The position numbers and the translations under genes are program-made. Shown in pieces: positions 42,557 to 51,747 of a stretch of DNA of 64,000 nucleotides; position 1 is the first letter of the stretch, and every line of letters starts with the position of its first letter. Source of the DNA: JBBIIC01 sp037446725 (lineage in GTDB: Bacteria; Actinomycetota; Coriobacteriia; Anaerosomatales; SLCP01). The notes under the pieces are model-generated. The model did not search any database. It was not told the DNA's origin and saw nothing but the letters and a program-made list of their open reading frames with translations. Where the stretch lies: the NCBI GenBank assembly GCA_037446725.1, contig JBBIIC010000006.1, forward strand, positions 1 to 64,000, written 5' to 3'.

Positions 42557-44434
42557 CTAGCTGCCGTGCTCGCCCGCCTGACGCAAGACCGCCGCGACCT
42601 CCTCGGCGACCTCACGCGGCACGCCGGGGACCGCGGCGATGGCGTCCACGTCGGCCTCACGCAACCGCTTGACCGAACCGAACGCCCTGAGCAGCAACTT
42701 CTTGCGCCCGGGTCCGACCCCGGGGATGTCGTCGAGCGCGCTCGCGGTCATGGCCTTGCCGCGGAGCTCCCGGTGGTATGTGATGGCGAAGCGGTGCGCC
42801 TCGTCCCTGACACGTTTGATCAGGTAGAGCGATGCCGAGCCCGCGGGGAGCGTGACCGGTTCGTCCCACCCCGGCAACCACAACTCCTCCTCGCGCTTCG
42901 CAAGGGCCGCGAGCGGCACCTCACCCGCGCCGACCTCCACGAGCGCCGCGCGCGCGGCCGAAAGCTGAGGTCTCCCTCCGTCGACGATCAGCAGATCGGG
43001 CCGGGAGGCCGCGAATCGCTCGTCCGATTCACGCGTGGCGGCAAACCGGCGGCGCAGCACCTCGGCCATCATCGCGACGTCGTTGGAGTGCCCCTCGTCC
43101 ATGCGCACGCGGAACCGGCGATAGGCAGACGTATCCGGTCTACCGTTCGTGAAAACGACCATCGAACCGACGGAGTGGCGCCCGTGCAGGGTGGAGATGT
43201 CGAAGCACTCGATGCGAAACGGGCTGCGGGGAAGCGCGAGTGCGCTCTCGAGCTCGAGAAGCGCCGTGTTCAGACGCTCGTCATCGTAGCGTGTGCGTAC
43301 TTTGTGCCGCATGAGCGTGTGGCGTGCGTTGAGCTCGGCCATCTCGAGCAACCTGCGCTTCTCGCCGCGCCTGGGGATGACGAGCCGCACCCTCGAGCCA
43401 CGCAGACCGCCGAGCCACTCCTCGACAGCCTCCGCGCTCTCGGGCAGCTCCTCCACGATCACCTCTCGCGGAACATGACCGGCCTCATCGTAGTAGCGCA
43501 GGAGGAACCCCTCGACGAGCTCGGCGATGGGCACATCGAGGCCTTTGTCGAGCACGAACTCGTTCCCGATGAGTACTCGCCCTTCCCGCACGACGAAGAC
43601 GTGCACCCCTGCGATGGTCTCCTCGCGGTGAAAGCCGATGACGTCGATGTCGAGCGGCCGGTTGGAGACCACCGTCTGGCGCTGCTCGATCCGGCGTATC
43701 GCATCGAGCCGGTTCCTGAACCGGGCGGCGCGCTCGTAGTCCAGGTCCGCGGCGGCCGCGCGCATGCGCGCCTCGAGTTCCTCGGCCACTCCCCGGTGCC
43801 GGCCTTGCAGGAACGAGATCACCTTGGCGACGTTCTCTGCGTAGCACTCGCGGGTGACCGCACCCACGCACGGCCCCGGGCCTTTGCCGACGTTGTAGTC
43901 GAAGCAGGCCTTGCCGCTCGGTGCCCCGCCTTTGGCGTTGACGCGTTTCCACTCGACGCACTGCGCGCTGCAGATGGGGTAGATGCGGCGCACCACGTCG
44001 ACGGTCTCGCGGGCGGCCCGGGCGTCGGTGTACGGACCGAAGTACCGCGTGCCCTGCCGGTGGCGCTCGCGGGTGAACTTGATCGCCGGGAACGGATCGC
44101 CCGTGGTGACCGCGATGAAGGGGTAAGACTTGTCGTCCCGGTAGTCGACGTTGTAAGGCGGGTTGAACTGGCGTATGAGGTTCTTCTCGAGGATGAGGCT
44201 CTCGACCTCGTTCTCCGTGACCACGTAGTCGAACGATCCGACCTGCGCCATCATCAGCGGGACCTTCTCGCGGTCGTCCTGGCCCGAAACGTACTGACGC
44301 ATCCGCTTTCGTAGCGACTTGGCTTTGCCGACGTAGAGGACGCGGCCGCCCTCCTCTTCTTTCCAGAGGTAGACGCCGGGCTCGTCGGGGACCCCGGTGA
44401 CCTGTTCTGCGAGTGTCGGTCGATCCTCGGCCAT
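42557..44434 (-). CDS. uvrC: UvrABC system protein C
   Basis: A 625-aa excision nuclease subunit. The GIY-YIG nuclease is N-terminal (PGVYLW..VLYVGKAKSLR). A UVR helix pair is in the middle (VAEELEARMRAAAADLDYE). The C-terminal RNase H-like nuclease (FDISTLHGRHSVGS, LIVDGGRPQL) is followed by a tandem HhH domain (DDIPGVGPGRKKLLL). It makes both incisions around DNA damage. It lies 3 bases after an unknown gene that separates it from uvrA. Confidence 0.97.
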   Translation of the reverse strand: MAEDRPTLAEQVTGVPDEPGVYLWKEEEGGRVLYVGKAKSLRKRMRQYVSGQDDREKVPLMMAQVGSFDYVVTENEVESLILEKNLIRQFNPPYNVDYRDDKSYPFIAVTTGDPFPAIKFTRERHRQGTRYFGPYTDARAARETVDVVRRIYPICSAQCVEWKRVNAKGGAPSGKACFDYNVGKGPGPCVGAVTRECYAENVAKVISFLQGRHRGVAEELEARMRAAAADLDYERAARFRNRLDAIRRIEQRQTVVSNRPLDIDVIGFHREETIAGVHVFVVREGRVLIGNEFVLDKGLDVPIAELVEGFLLRYYDEAGHVPREVIVEELPESAEAVEEWLGGLRGSRVRLVIPRRGEKRRLLEMAELNARHTLMRHKVRTRYDDERLNTALLELESALALPRSPFRIECFDISTLHGRHSVGSMVVFTNGRPDTSAYRRFRVRMDEGHSNDVAMMAEVLRRRFAATRESDERFAASRPDLLIVDGGRPQLSAARAALVEVGAGEVPLAALAKREEELWLPGWDEPVTLPAGSASLYLIKRVRDEAHRFAITYHRELRGKAMTASALDDIPGVGPGRKKLLLRAFGSVKRLREADVDAIAAVPGVPREVAEEVAAVLRQAGEHGS

Positions 44435-44437
44435 GCT

Positions 44438-45811
44438 TCACTCCGCCGTGAAGAACGCCTGAACGCGGCCGCATCGTACCGCGTCGACCACCGCGGCCCG
44501 CCGCGCGGAGAACGCCCATCCGAGGACCGAGGCGTCCGTGAGTGCTACCGTGCCATCGTCGCCGGCGAGCCAGTACGTACTACCGTCGGCACGCCGGAAG
44601 GCCTGCCATGCCCCGGGAGCAGCCGTCTGGCCCCCCGCGGGTGTCGACCAGCCGAGCGCCGGTGGCGTCCCGGTCCGCGCGTGGAGTCGCAACACGACGG
44701 CGGGCAGTTCCGTGCCGCCTGCCGAGAGGCCCGATCCCACATCCCGGTCGGGCATGCGCTCGAAAGCGCGCACCTCGACCGCGTCGCGTGGCGCGTCATC
44801 GCTGTCCGCCGCGGCCAGCACCGCGTCCGACGGCGCGCCCGGCTCGAGCGGCGTCTCGGCGACCCGCCGCGCGAGGTCCGCGCATCCCCTGAGCATACCT
44901 GGCGCACTTCGCACAGCATCCAGCGCCTCCGCGCAGATAACCAGGGCCCTGAGCCGGGCGACCGCATCCCGGTCACCGCTGCCGGCCAGTGCCTCGGCCT
45001 CGGCGAGCAGGCTCTCTGTTCCGCCGGCCGCAGACGCGCCGATCGCGGCGCCGAGTCGCTCCACGTAGCGGGTGACCACGGACTCGCCGGGTCCCGGCGC
45101 GGCAACCGGCGGCGCGGAGCGGCGCGCCGCCGCCGCGGCACCGGACAGCGGCCCTTCGTCTCCAAGAAGGCCGGCCGCGCGGTTCTTCGCATCCAGGTAG
45201 CCGCCGGCAAGGTCAACGTCGATCGCGACGGCACCGGCCGGAAGGGCCATCGCGCCTTCCGGCGCCGCGCCGACCAGCGATTGCGCGACGGCGAGCTCAG
45301 GCGCGGGGACGACGCGGGCGACGTCCCCGGAGACCTCGGCAGGCCCGGTCTCATCCCCAAACCGAGCGATGTAGCGCGGATCGACGGCCGATCTCAAGGC
45401 CGCGGGGTCGTCGGCGTCCACCGCGGCACGCGCATCGGTACCCGCGGCGCGCAGCTCGATGAGCGGACGGGTGTCAGTGAAGAGCTGGACGACGTATTGC
45501 TCGGCGTCGGGGAAAGCCTCAGCAAGCGCCGCGAAGCCTGCCTGCCAGGCGATCTCGACGTCAGGGGCCGAGGTGATGGCCGGGACGTCAAGCCGCAGCA
45601 CCGCGGTGCCCTCGGCAACACCGACCACCGCACGCTCGATGCCTGCGAGCCGGACCACCCGTAGCACCGTCTCCTCGGGACCCGAGGGCTCGAGCGGCCC
45701 TCCCGCGTCAGTCAGAGCGTGGAAGACCAGCGTCCCTGCGAGCACCGCTCCGAGAGCCATGGCTGCGAGCCAGACCGGGCGGGGCAGAGATATGCCGCGG
45801 GGAGCGCTCAC
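44438..45811 (-). CDS. Hypothetical membrane-anchored protein between uvrA and uvrC
   Basis: A 457-aa protein that I do not recognise. It has an N-terminal membrane anchor (~12-33) and a long Ala/Asp/Pro-rich extracytoplasmic part without recognisable motifs; two Cys occur near the middle (VICAEALD, LRGCADL) and one near the end. GTG 45811 overlaps the uvrA stop (GTGA) and the stop is 3 bases before uvrC, so it is embedded in the uvr operon. A DNA repair role is not implied by the sequence, since the protein appears to be exported. Confidence 0.7.
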   Translation of the reverse strand: MSAPRGISLPRPVWLAAMALGAVLAGTLVFHALTDAGGPLEPSGPEETVLRVVRLAGIERAVVGVAEGTAVLRLDVPAITSAPDVEIAWQAGFAALAEAFPDAEQYVVQLFTDTRPLIELRAAGTDARAAVDADDPAALRSAVDPRYIARFGDETGPAEVSGDVARVVPAPELAVAQSLVGAAPEGAMALPAGAVAIDVDLAGGYLDAKNRAAGLLGDEGPLSGAAAAARRSAPPVAAPGPGESVVTRYVERLGAAIGASAAGGTESLLAEAEALAGSGDRDAVARLRALVICAEALDAVRSAPGMLRGCADLARRVAETPLEPGAPSDAVLAAADSDDAPRDAVEVRAFERMPDRDVGSGLSAGGTELPAVVLRLHARTGTPPALGWSTPAGGQTAAPGAWQAFRRADGSTYWLAGDDGTVALTDASVLGWAFSARRAAVVDAVRCGRVQAFFTAE

Positions 45812-48675
45812 GACCGAGTGGATGATGCGACGCGGTCGGGGTCGACGGTAGCCGCGCGGCCTTCGAGCACCGGGCGCAGGAAACGCCCCGTGTGGGAGTG
45901 TCCGCAGCGCGCGATCTCCTCCGGCGTACCGGTCGCCACGATCTCGCCACCGGCGTCCCCGCCCTCCGGTCCCAGGTCGATGATGAAGTCCGCGCTCTTG
46001 ATGACGTCAAGGTTGTGCTCGATCACGAGCACGGTGTTGCCGCTGTCCACGAGCCGCGTCAGCACGATCAGGAGCTGCCGGACGTCGTCGAAGTGCAGGC
46101 CGGTGGTGGGCTCATCGAGGATGTAGAACGTGCGGCCGGTCGAACGCCGCTGCAGCTCGCTCGCGAGCTTGACGCGTTGCGCCTCACCACCCGAGAGCGT
46201 GGTCGCGGGCTGGCCGAGCCGCAGGTAACCCAGCCCGACGTCGTAGAGGGTCTGGAGCTTGCGCCTGATCGGGGGGATATTCTCGAAGAAGTGGAGCGCC
46301 TCTTCTACGGTCATGTCGAGGATGTTGCTCACCGTCTTGCCCTTGTAGGTGACCTGGAGCGTCTCCCGGTTGTACCGCGCTCCTTTGCACACCTCGCACG
46401 GCACGTACACGTCGGGCAGGAAGTGCATCTCGATCTTGATCTGGCCGTCGCCTTTACACGCCTCGCAGCGGCCGCCTTTCACGTTGAACGAGAAGCGGCC
46501 CGGGGCATAGCCGCGAGCCTTCGACTCGGGGGTGGACGCGAAGAGCGAGCGGACATCGTCCCACACACCGGTGTAGGTGGCCGGGTTCGAGCGCGGCGTT
46601 CGCCCGATGGGCGACTGGTCGATGTCGATGACCTTGTCGATGGCCTCGAGCCCGGTCAACGAGCGGTGGCGCCCGGTGCGTTTGCGTGCGCGGTGGACCT
46701 TGTTCGCGAGCGCGGGCGCAAGCGTGTCCGTGACGAGTGAGGACTTACCCGAGCCCGACACGCCGGTCACCAGGATGAGAGAGCCGAGCGGCAGCTCGAC
46801 GTCTATGTCCTTGAGGTTGTGCTCGCTCGCGCCGGTGAGGACGATGGCACCGCGTTCCGGCGTGCGACGCTCTTCGGGACGGGGTATCTCCCTGCGGCCG
46901 GACAGATAGGCCGCGGTGAGCGAGTTCTCACACGACAGCATCTCCTCCGGAGGACCGGCACACACGATGTGGCCTCCGTGCTCCCCGGCCCCCGGGCCCA
47001 TGTCCACCACGAAGTCCGATGCGCGGATGGTCTCCTCGTCGTGCTCGACGACGATGACGGTGTTGCCGAGGTCCCGCAGCCGCTCCATCGTCGCGATCAG
47101 GCGGGCGTTGTCTCGCTGGTGCAGGCCGATCGACGGCTCGTCGAGGATGTAGAGCACCCCCATGAGCCCCGAACCGATCTGCGTCGCAAGCCGGATGCGC
47201 TGCGCCTCCCCTCCCGAGAGGGTGGCGGTTGCGCGCTCGAGCGTTAGGTAGTCGAGCCCCACGTCGACGAGGAAGCGAAGCCGCTCGACGATCTCCTTGA
47301 TGACCCGCCTGGCAATGTGCTCCTCCCGCTCGGTGAGCTCGACGCCCTCGAAGAACGCGAGCGAGGCCTTCGCGCTCATCACCGTGACCTCGTGGATGTT
47401 CTTCCCGCCGAAGGTGACGGCGAGGATCTCAGGCTTGAGACGGGTTCCTCCGCACGCCTTGCACGGGATGACCGCCATGTACTCCTCGAGCTTGTCCCTG
47501 ACCGCCTCGGACTCACTCTCCTCGAAGCGCCGCATCACGCTGGCCAGTGCGCCTTCGTACCGGGAGAACCAGTGCGTCTCCCGGCCGTCACGCGTGAGAT
47601 AGTCAATCCGGATGCGCTCTTCGCCCAGCCCTTGCATGAGCGCGGTGCGCGCGGGCTCCGGCAGCTCGTCCCACGCGATATCGGTCGGGATGCCGAGGTG
47701 CTTGGCGGCCGCGCTCAGCAGCTGAGGGTAGTAGTTGGTGCCGCTCGCGAACGGCTTGATCGCGCCCTCGTTGAGCGAGAGCGACCCGTCCGGTACGACG
47801 AGGTCCGGGTCCACCTCGAGCCGCGAACCGAGACCCGCGCACTCCGGGCATGCGCCGTACGGCGCGTTGAACGAAAAGTCACGAGGAGCGAGCTCGTCCA
47901 TCGACACACCGTGGACCGGGCACGCGAGCGCCTGCGAGAAGGAGAGCTCCTCGCCATCGACCACCGAGACCAGCACGGTGCCTCCGGCGAGCCGCAGCGC
48001 TGTTTCCACGCTGTCTGCAAGGCGCGTGCGGATACCGTCCTTCATGACGAGCCGGTCGACCACGACCTCGATGTCGTGCTTGTACTTCTTGTCGAGCACG
48101 ATGTTCTCGTCGAGCGTGCGCATCTCGGTGTCGACGCGTACGCGCGCGAAGCCCTCGCGGCGCAGGTCCTCGAAGAGCTTGCCGTGCTCTCCCTTCCGAC
48201 CCTTCACCACCGGCGCAAGGACCTGGAACTTCGTGCCCTCCGAAAGCTCGAGGATGCGGTCGACGATCTGGTCGGGGGTCTGACGTTCGATGGGCCTGCC
48301 GCACACCGGGCAGTGCGGGATCCCGACCCGGGCGAACAACAGACGCAGGTAGTCGTAGATCTCGGTGACGGTGCCCACGGTCGAACGCGGATTGCGCGAA
48401 GTGGTCTTCTGGTCGATGGATACCGCGGGCGAGAGCCCTTCGATGTGGTCGACGTCGGGCTTGCTCATCTGCCCGAGGAACTGCCGCGCGTACGCGGAGA
48501 GCGACTCGACGTAGCGACGCTGGCCCTCCGCGTAGATGGTGTCGAACGCGAGCGAGGACTTCCCGGAACCGGACAGGCCGGTGATCACGACGAGCTGGTC
48601 GCGCGGGATATCGAGATCGAAGCCCTTGAGGTTGTGCTCGCGGGCGCCGCGGATCGAGATGGATTCGAGAGACAC
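45808..48675 (-). CDS. uvrA: UvrABC system protein A
   Basis: A 955-aa damage sensor with two ABC ATPase halves: Walker A GLSGSGKSS and GVSGSGKSS, signatures LSGGEAQRIRLA and LSGGEAQRVKLA. Three zinc-module cysteine sets are visible (CPVCGRP, CKACGGTRL, CEACKGDGQ..CEVCKG). GTG 48675 (AGGAAGG upstream) gives the normal length; a start 14 codons earlier is less likely. It is the first gene of the long uvr-to-secG run. Confidence 0.97.
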   Translation of the reverse strand: MSLESISIRGAREHNLKGFDLDIPRDQLVVITGLSGSGKSSLAFDTIYAEGQRRYVESLSAYARQFLGQMSKPDVDHIEGLSPAVSIDQKTTSRNPRSTVGTVTEIYDYLRLLFARVGIPHCPVCGRPIERQTPDQIVDRILELSEGTKFQVLAPVVKGRKGEHGKLFEDLRREGFARVRVDTEMRTLDENIVLDKKYKHDIEVVVDRLVMKDGIRTRLADSVETALRLAGGTVLVSVVDGEELSFSQALACPVHGVSMDELAPRDFSFNAPYGACPECAGLGSRLEVDPDLVVPDGSLSLNEGAIKPFASGTNYYPQLLSAAAKHLGIPTDIAWDELPEPARTALMQGLGEERIRIDYLTRDGRETHWFSRYEGALASVMRRFEESESEAVRDKLEEYMAVIPCKACGGTRLKPEILAVTFGGKNIHEVTVMSAKASLAFFEGVELTEREEHIARRVIKEIVERLRFLVDVGLDYLTLERATATLSGGEAQRIRLATQIGSGLMGVLYILDEPSIGLHQRDNARLIATMERLRDLGNTVIVVEHDEETIRASDFVVDMGPGAGEHGGHIVCAGPPEEMLSCENSLTAAYLSGRREIPRPEERRTPERGAIVLTGASEHNLKDIDVELPLGSLILVTGVSGSGKSSLVTDTLAPALANKVHRARKRTGRHRSLTGLEAIDKVIDIDQSPIGRTPRSNPATYTGVWDDVRSLFASTPESKARGYAPGRFSFNVKGGRCEACKGDGQIKIEMHFLPDVYVPCEVCKGARYNRETLQVTYKGKTVSNILDMTVEEALHFFENIPPIRRKLQTLYDVGLGYLRLGQPATTLSGGEAQRVKLASELQRRSTGRTFYILDEPTTGLHFDDVRQLLIVLTRLVDSGNTVLVIEHNLDVIKSADFIIDLGPEGGDAGGEIVATGTPEEIARCGHSHTGRFLRPVLEGRAATVDPDRVASSTRS

Positions 48676-48723
48676 TGGACGGACCTTCCTGAGGGCGAAG
48701 ACGGCGTTTCCGGCCAAGTTTCT

Positions 48724-48729
48724 ATTGTA
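48724..48729 (-). promoter_or_regulatory. Possible -10 box of uvrA
   Basis: The minus strand reads TACAAT 49 bases before the uvrA GTG, in the only A/T-rich patch of the spacer. No good -35 or LexA-type palindrome was found. Confidence 0.35.
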
Positions 48730-48779
48730 CCCGCCTCGACCAGAGGGCGCAGGATAGCCAGGTGCCCCGCGTCGTCCGA

Positions 48780-49754
48780 CTAGCCGAGCACTATGGCCAG
48801 GGTTGCAGCCTGCAGGGATCCGACGTGCGCCGCGACTCTCGTGAGGAATGCGATGGCACCACTGAGCACCGTCAGGGCATGTGCGTCATCGCGCGATGCG
48901 AACGGAGAGTCCACCGGAAGCCGGGCGATGTGCAACTTGGAACCACTCGACGCGCCGTAGGATTCCCAGACAACCGTGTCGTCGTCGATCGCCGGAGCAT
49001 ACGCGCACCTTGCGCCCGACACCAATGTTGCGGAGACGCCGGTGGCAAGGTCGAGGGCGCATATCTCTCCGAGCGATTCACCCCAGCGGGCGTACACGAC
49101 GGTATCGCCGTCGAAATCGGGGAACTCGGTCCGATGCGGGGAGTCGAGGATGGTCTCCTGCTCGGCGCTGCGCAGATCAAGGAGGTGGAGGTTGCCGCCA
49201 CTGTCGTGAACGGCTCTGCCGTCGCACAGTGCAGCCACGGTGCCGGACTCGACCTCGATGAGCGTGCCTTGGTAGCCAGTCCGGAGGTTCTTGTACATCA
49301 GGAGACTGTCGAAGACGGACTCACGCGTCCAGACGACGTCATCACCCCAGATGGATGGGGCGCAGTCTCGGTGACCCTCGGTCAGTGACTGCTTCTCCAG
49401 TGTCCGGAGATCACACAGCACTATGACGCTTCCGTCGTGCCGCCATTCCTGCCACACGACGTAACGATCGTAGATGTCAGGCATGTCCGCGCTGACGTTC
49501 GGATCCGAGAGCATCCGGACACGGCCGGTATCAAGCTCCTCGAGCCACACCGAATGCACTCCGGCTTCGGAGCGCACGTAGACCATACGGTTGCCGTGGA
49601 TCGCGGGCTTGAGGACGAAATGCGCTGCTTCGATCGTGCGATCGGTCCTGAGCGGCAGCGCGAACGCCGACGTCGCATGTGAGATGAGGATCGCGAAGGC
49701 ACACAACAGCACTGCCGCGATCCCAACGGGCGTATGCAGTGACTTCGTGTTCAT
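48780..49754 (-). CDS. Secreted TolB-like beta-propeller protein
   Basis: A 324-aa protein with a signal peptide or anchor (~10-32) and repeated blades of the TolB/WD-like type: MVYVRSEAGVHSVWLEEL, YVVWQEW, DDVVWTRE, DTVVYARWGESLGEICALDL and DTVVWESY. The C-terminus has a hydrophobic helix. Such propellers often bind proteins or sugars in the cell envelope; the partner is unknown. ATG 49754 has AAGGAG 4 bases upstream; the open frame 54 codons upstream is not protein-like. Confidence 0.75.
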   Translation of the reverse strand: MNTKSLHTPVGIAAVLLCAFAILISHATSAFALPLRTDRTIEAAHFVLKPAIHGNRMVYVRSEAGVHSVWLEELDTGRVRMLSDPNVSADMPDIYDRYVVWQEWRHDGSVIVLCDLRTLEKQSLTEGHRDCAPSIWGDDVVWTRESVFDSLLMYKNLRTGYQGTLIEVESGTVAALCDGRAVHDSGGNLHLLDLRSAEQETILDSPHRTEFPDFDGDTVVYARWGESLGEICALDLATGVSATLVSGARCAYAPAIDDDTVVWESYGASSGSKLHIARLPVDSPFASRDDAHALTVLSGAIAFLTRVAAHVGSLQAATLAIVLG

Positions 49755-50031
49755 CGAGCTCCTTGTGACCCGAGCGCATCGTGCGCGCACCCGCGAAGAA
49801 GACCCCCGCGTGTGATGACGCTCACAGTAAGCCAGTATAGCTGTCGGCATGCCCCAGGCCCCCCTTGAGCATCCTGGCCCCCGGTTCCGCTCAGCCGACG
49901 ATCCAGTCCGCGCCAAGGCCCCGATTCTCTCGTCTCTCGATGTTCACTCCCCCGCAACACCGCCGAAACATGGGGCGCCCACCATCGTCTGCAAGCCGCA
50001 CGGCGGCACGTCGTCACGGAAGGGAGTGGCA

Positions 50032-51333
50032 ATGGATCTGAAGATCGCGCTGGACACCGTCTGGGTCCTCGTGGCCGGGATGCTGGTGTTCTTCATGAAC
50101 CTCGGCTTCGGACTCGTGGAGTCGGGATTCACCAGGGCAAAGAACACGGTCAACATCATCTCGAAGAACTTCATCGTCTTTGCGGTGGCGACCATCGCCT
50201 TCTTCGTCGTCGGCTGGGGGCTGATGTTCGGGGACGGCAACGGGTTCTTCGGCACTCAGGGGCTCTTCATGCTGAGCGGGGCGGACAACAGCCCCGCGGT
50301 CGCCGAGGCCTACGAAGGAGTCTACTCGGCCATCAGCTGGACCGGCGTACCGCTGCTGGCGAAGTTCTTCTTCCAGCTCGTGTTCGCGGGGACGGCGGCG
50401 ACCATAGTGTCCGGTGCCGTGGCAGAGCGCATCAAGTACGTGTCGTTCATCGTCTTCTCGTTCGTGCTCGTCGCGTTCGTCTACCCGGTCGTCGGCCACT
50501 GGATCTGGGGCGGCGGATGGCTCGCTGAGCTTGGCTTCTGGGACTTCGCCGGCTCGACCGTGGTGCACTCGACCGGTGCGTGGGCCGCGCTCGCGGGCGT
50601 GCTCGTACTCGGGCCGCGTCTGGGCAAGTTCGGCAAGGACGGCAAGGCGCGTGTCATCCCCGGGCACAACATGACCTCGGCGATGACCGGCGCGATGGTC
50701 CTGTGGTTCGGCTGGTTCGGCTTCAATCCGGGCAGCACGATGGCGGCCGACCCCGGCGCCATCTCGCACATCATCGTGACCACGACTTTCGCGGCGGCGG
50801 CCGGCGCGCTCGCCGCCACGGTTCTCGCCTGGACCATCCTCGGCAAGCCCGATATCGGCATGACCATCAACGGCGCTCTCGGCGGGCTCGTGAGCATCAC
50901 CGCCGGTTGCGCCTTCGTGAGCCCCGGCAGCTCGCTCATCATCGGCGCGATCGCAGGTGCGATCATCGTGCTGGGTGTCCTGCTGCTCGACCGGGTCAAG
51001 ATCGACGATCCCGTCGGCGCCATCGCCGTGCACGGGATGGGTGGCATCTTCGGCACGCTGGCAGTCGGCCTGTTCGCCCAGGACGCCATCGCTCCGGGCA
51101 CGACCGGCAACGGACTTCTCTTCGGTGGCGGTTTCGGTCTGCTGTGGAATCAACTCATTGGTGTCGCGGCGGTCGGCGCCGCGGTCTTCGGCGTCTCGCT
51201 CGTGGTCTGGCTCGCCATCAAGGCGACGATCGGCGTGCGCGTCTCCGAGGAAGAGGAGATGGAAGGTCTGGACATCGGCGAGCACGGCAACCGGGCGTAC
51301 CCCGACTTCGTCGTCACCGAGACCACCTTCTAG
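50032..51333 (+). CDS. amt: Ammonium transporter Amt
   Basis: A 433-aa Amt protein with 11 membrane helices. The twin-His pore (VVHSTGAWAALAGVL and VHGMGGIFGTLAVG), the Phe gate region and the family signature (GHNMTSAMTGAMVLWFGWFGFNPGS) are all present. ATG 50032 follows GGGAG; the longer frame upstream is not membrane-like. It is the first gene of amt-glnK-glnD, so transport and nitrogen sensing are made together. I found no convincing sigma-54 promoter upstream. Confidence 0.96.
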   Translation: MDLKIALDTVWVLVAGMLVFFMNLGFGLVESGFTRAKNTVNIISKNFIVFAVATIAFFVVGWGLMFGDGNGFFGTQGLFMLSGADNSPAVAEAYEGVYSAISWTGVPLLAKFFFQLVFAGTAATIVSGAVAERIKYVSFIVFSFVLVAFVYPVVGHWIWGGGWLAELGFWDFAGSTVVHSTGAWAALAGVLVLGPRLGKFGKDGKARVIPGHNMTSAMTGAMVLWFGWFGFNPGSTMAADPGAISHIIVTTTFAAAAGALAATVLAWTILGKPDIGMTINGALGGLVSITAGCAFVSPGSSLIIGAIAGAIIVLGVLLLDRVKIDDPVGAIAVHGMGGIFGTLAVGLFAQDAIAPGTTGNGLLFGGGFGLLWNQLIGVAAVGAAVFGVSLVVWLAIKATIGVRVSEEEEMEGLDIGEHGNRAYPDFVVTETTF

Positions 51334-51394
51334 GCATCTGCCTGCAGCAGCAACGACTCATCTGGCCATCGAGGTCGAGTGAAGGAGTGACAGC

Positions 51395-51733
51395 ATGAAG
51401 AAGATCGAGGCGATCATCAAGCCGCACAGGCTCGAGGACGTCAAGGAGGCGCTCAACGCCATCGGCGTGGCCGGCATGACCGCATACGAGGTCAAGGGCT
51501 ACGGTCGCCAGAAGGGCCACACGGAGATCTACCGCGGAGCGGAGTACACGGTCGACTTCCGTCCGAAGGTCAAGATCGAGCTGGTCGTGGACGACGACGC
51601 CGCCCAGGCGGTGGAGGACGCGATCGTCGAAGCCGCCAGGACCGGCAACATAGGCGACGGCAAGGTCTTCACCTACGATTGCGCGGCCGCAGTGCGGATC
51701 AGGACCGGCGAACGCGGTCCGGAAGCCCTCTAG
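51395..51733 (+). CDS. glnK: PII nitrogen regulatory protein (GlnK/GlnB)
   Basis: A 112-aa PII protein. The T-loop has Tyr51 (GAEYTVDF), the residue that GlnD uridylylates or, in actinobacteria, adenylylates. The TGNIGDGKVF segment forms the ATP/2-oxoglutarate site. It binds Amt to block ammonium uptake under nitrogen excess. RBS GAAGGAG precedes ATG 51395. Confidence 0.97.
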   Translation: MKKIEAIIKPHRLEDVKEALNAIGVAGMTAYEVKGYGRQKGHTEIYRGAEYTVDFRPKVKIELVVDDDAAQAVEDAIVEAARTGNIGDGKVFTYDCAAAVRIRTGERGPEAL

Positions 51734-51747
51734 CGCACGGCTTGCCC

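Noticed and set aside
42527..44314. 595-aa plus-strand open frame
   Set aside because: It lies antisense to uvrC and has no recognisable domain; uvrC is unambiguous.
49847..49862. Sigma-54 promoter for amt-glnK-glnD
   Set aside because: AGGCCCCCCTTGAGCA has GG-N10-GC spacing but poor match at the -12 TTGC and outer -24 bases; not better than chance in GC-rich DNA.
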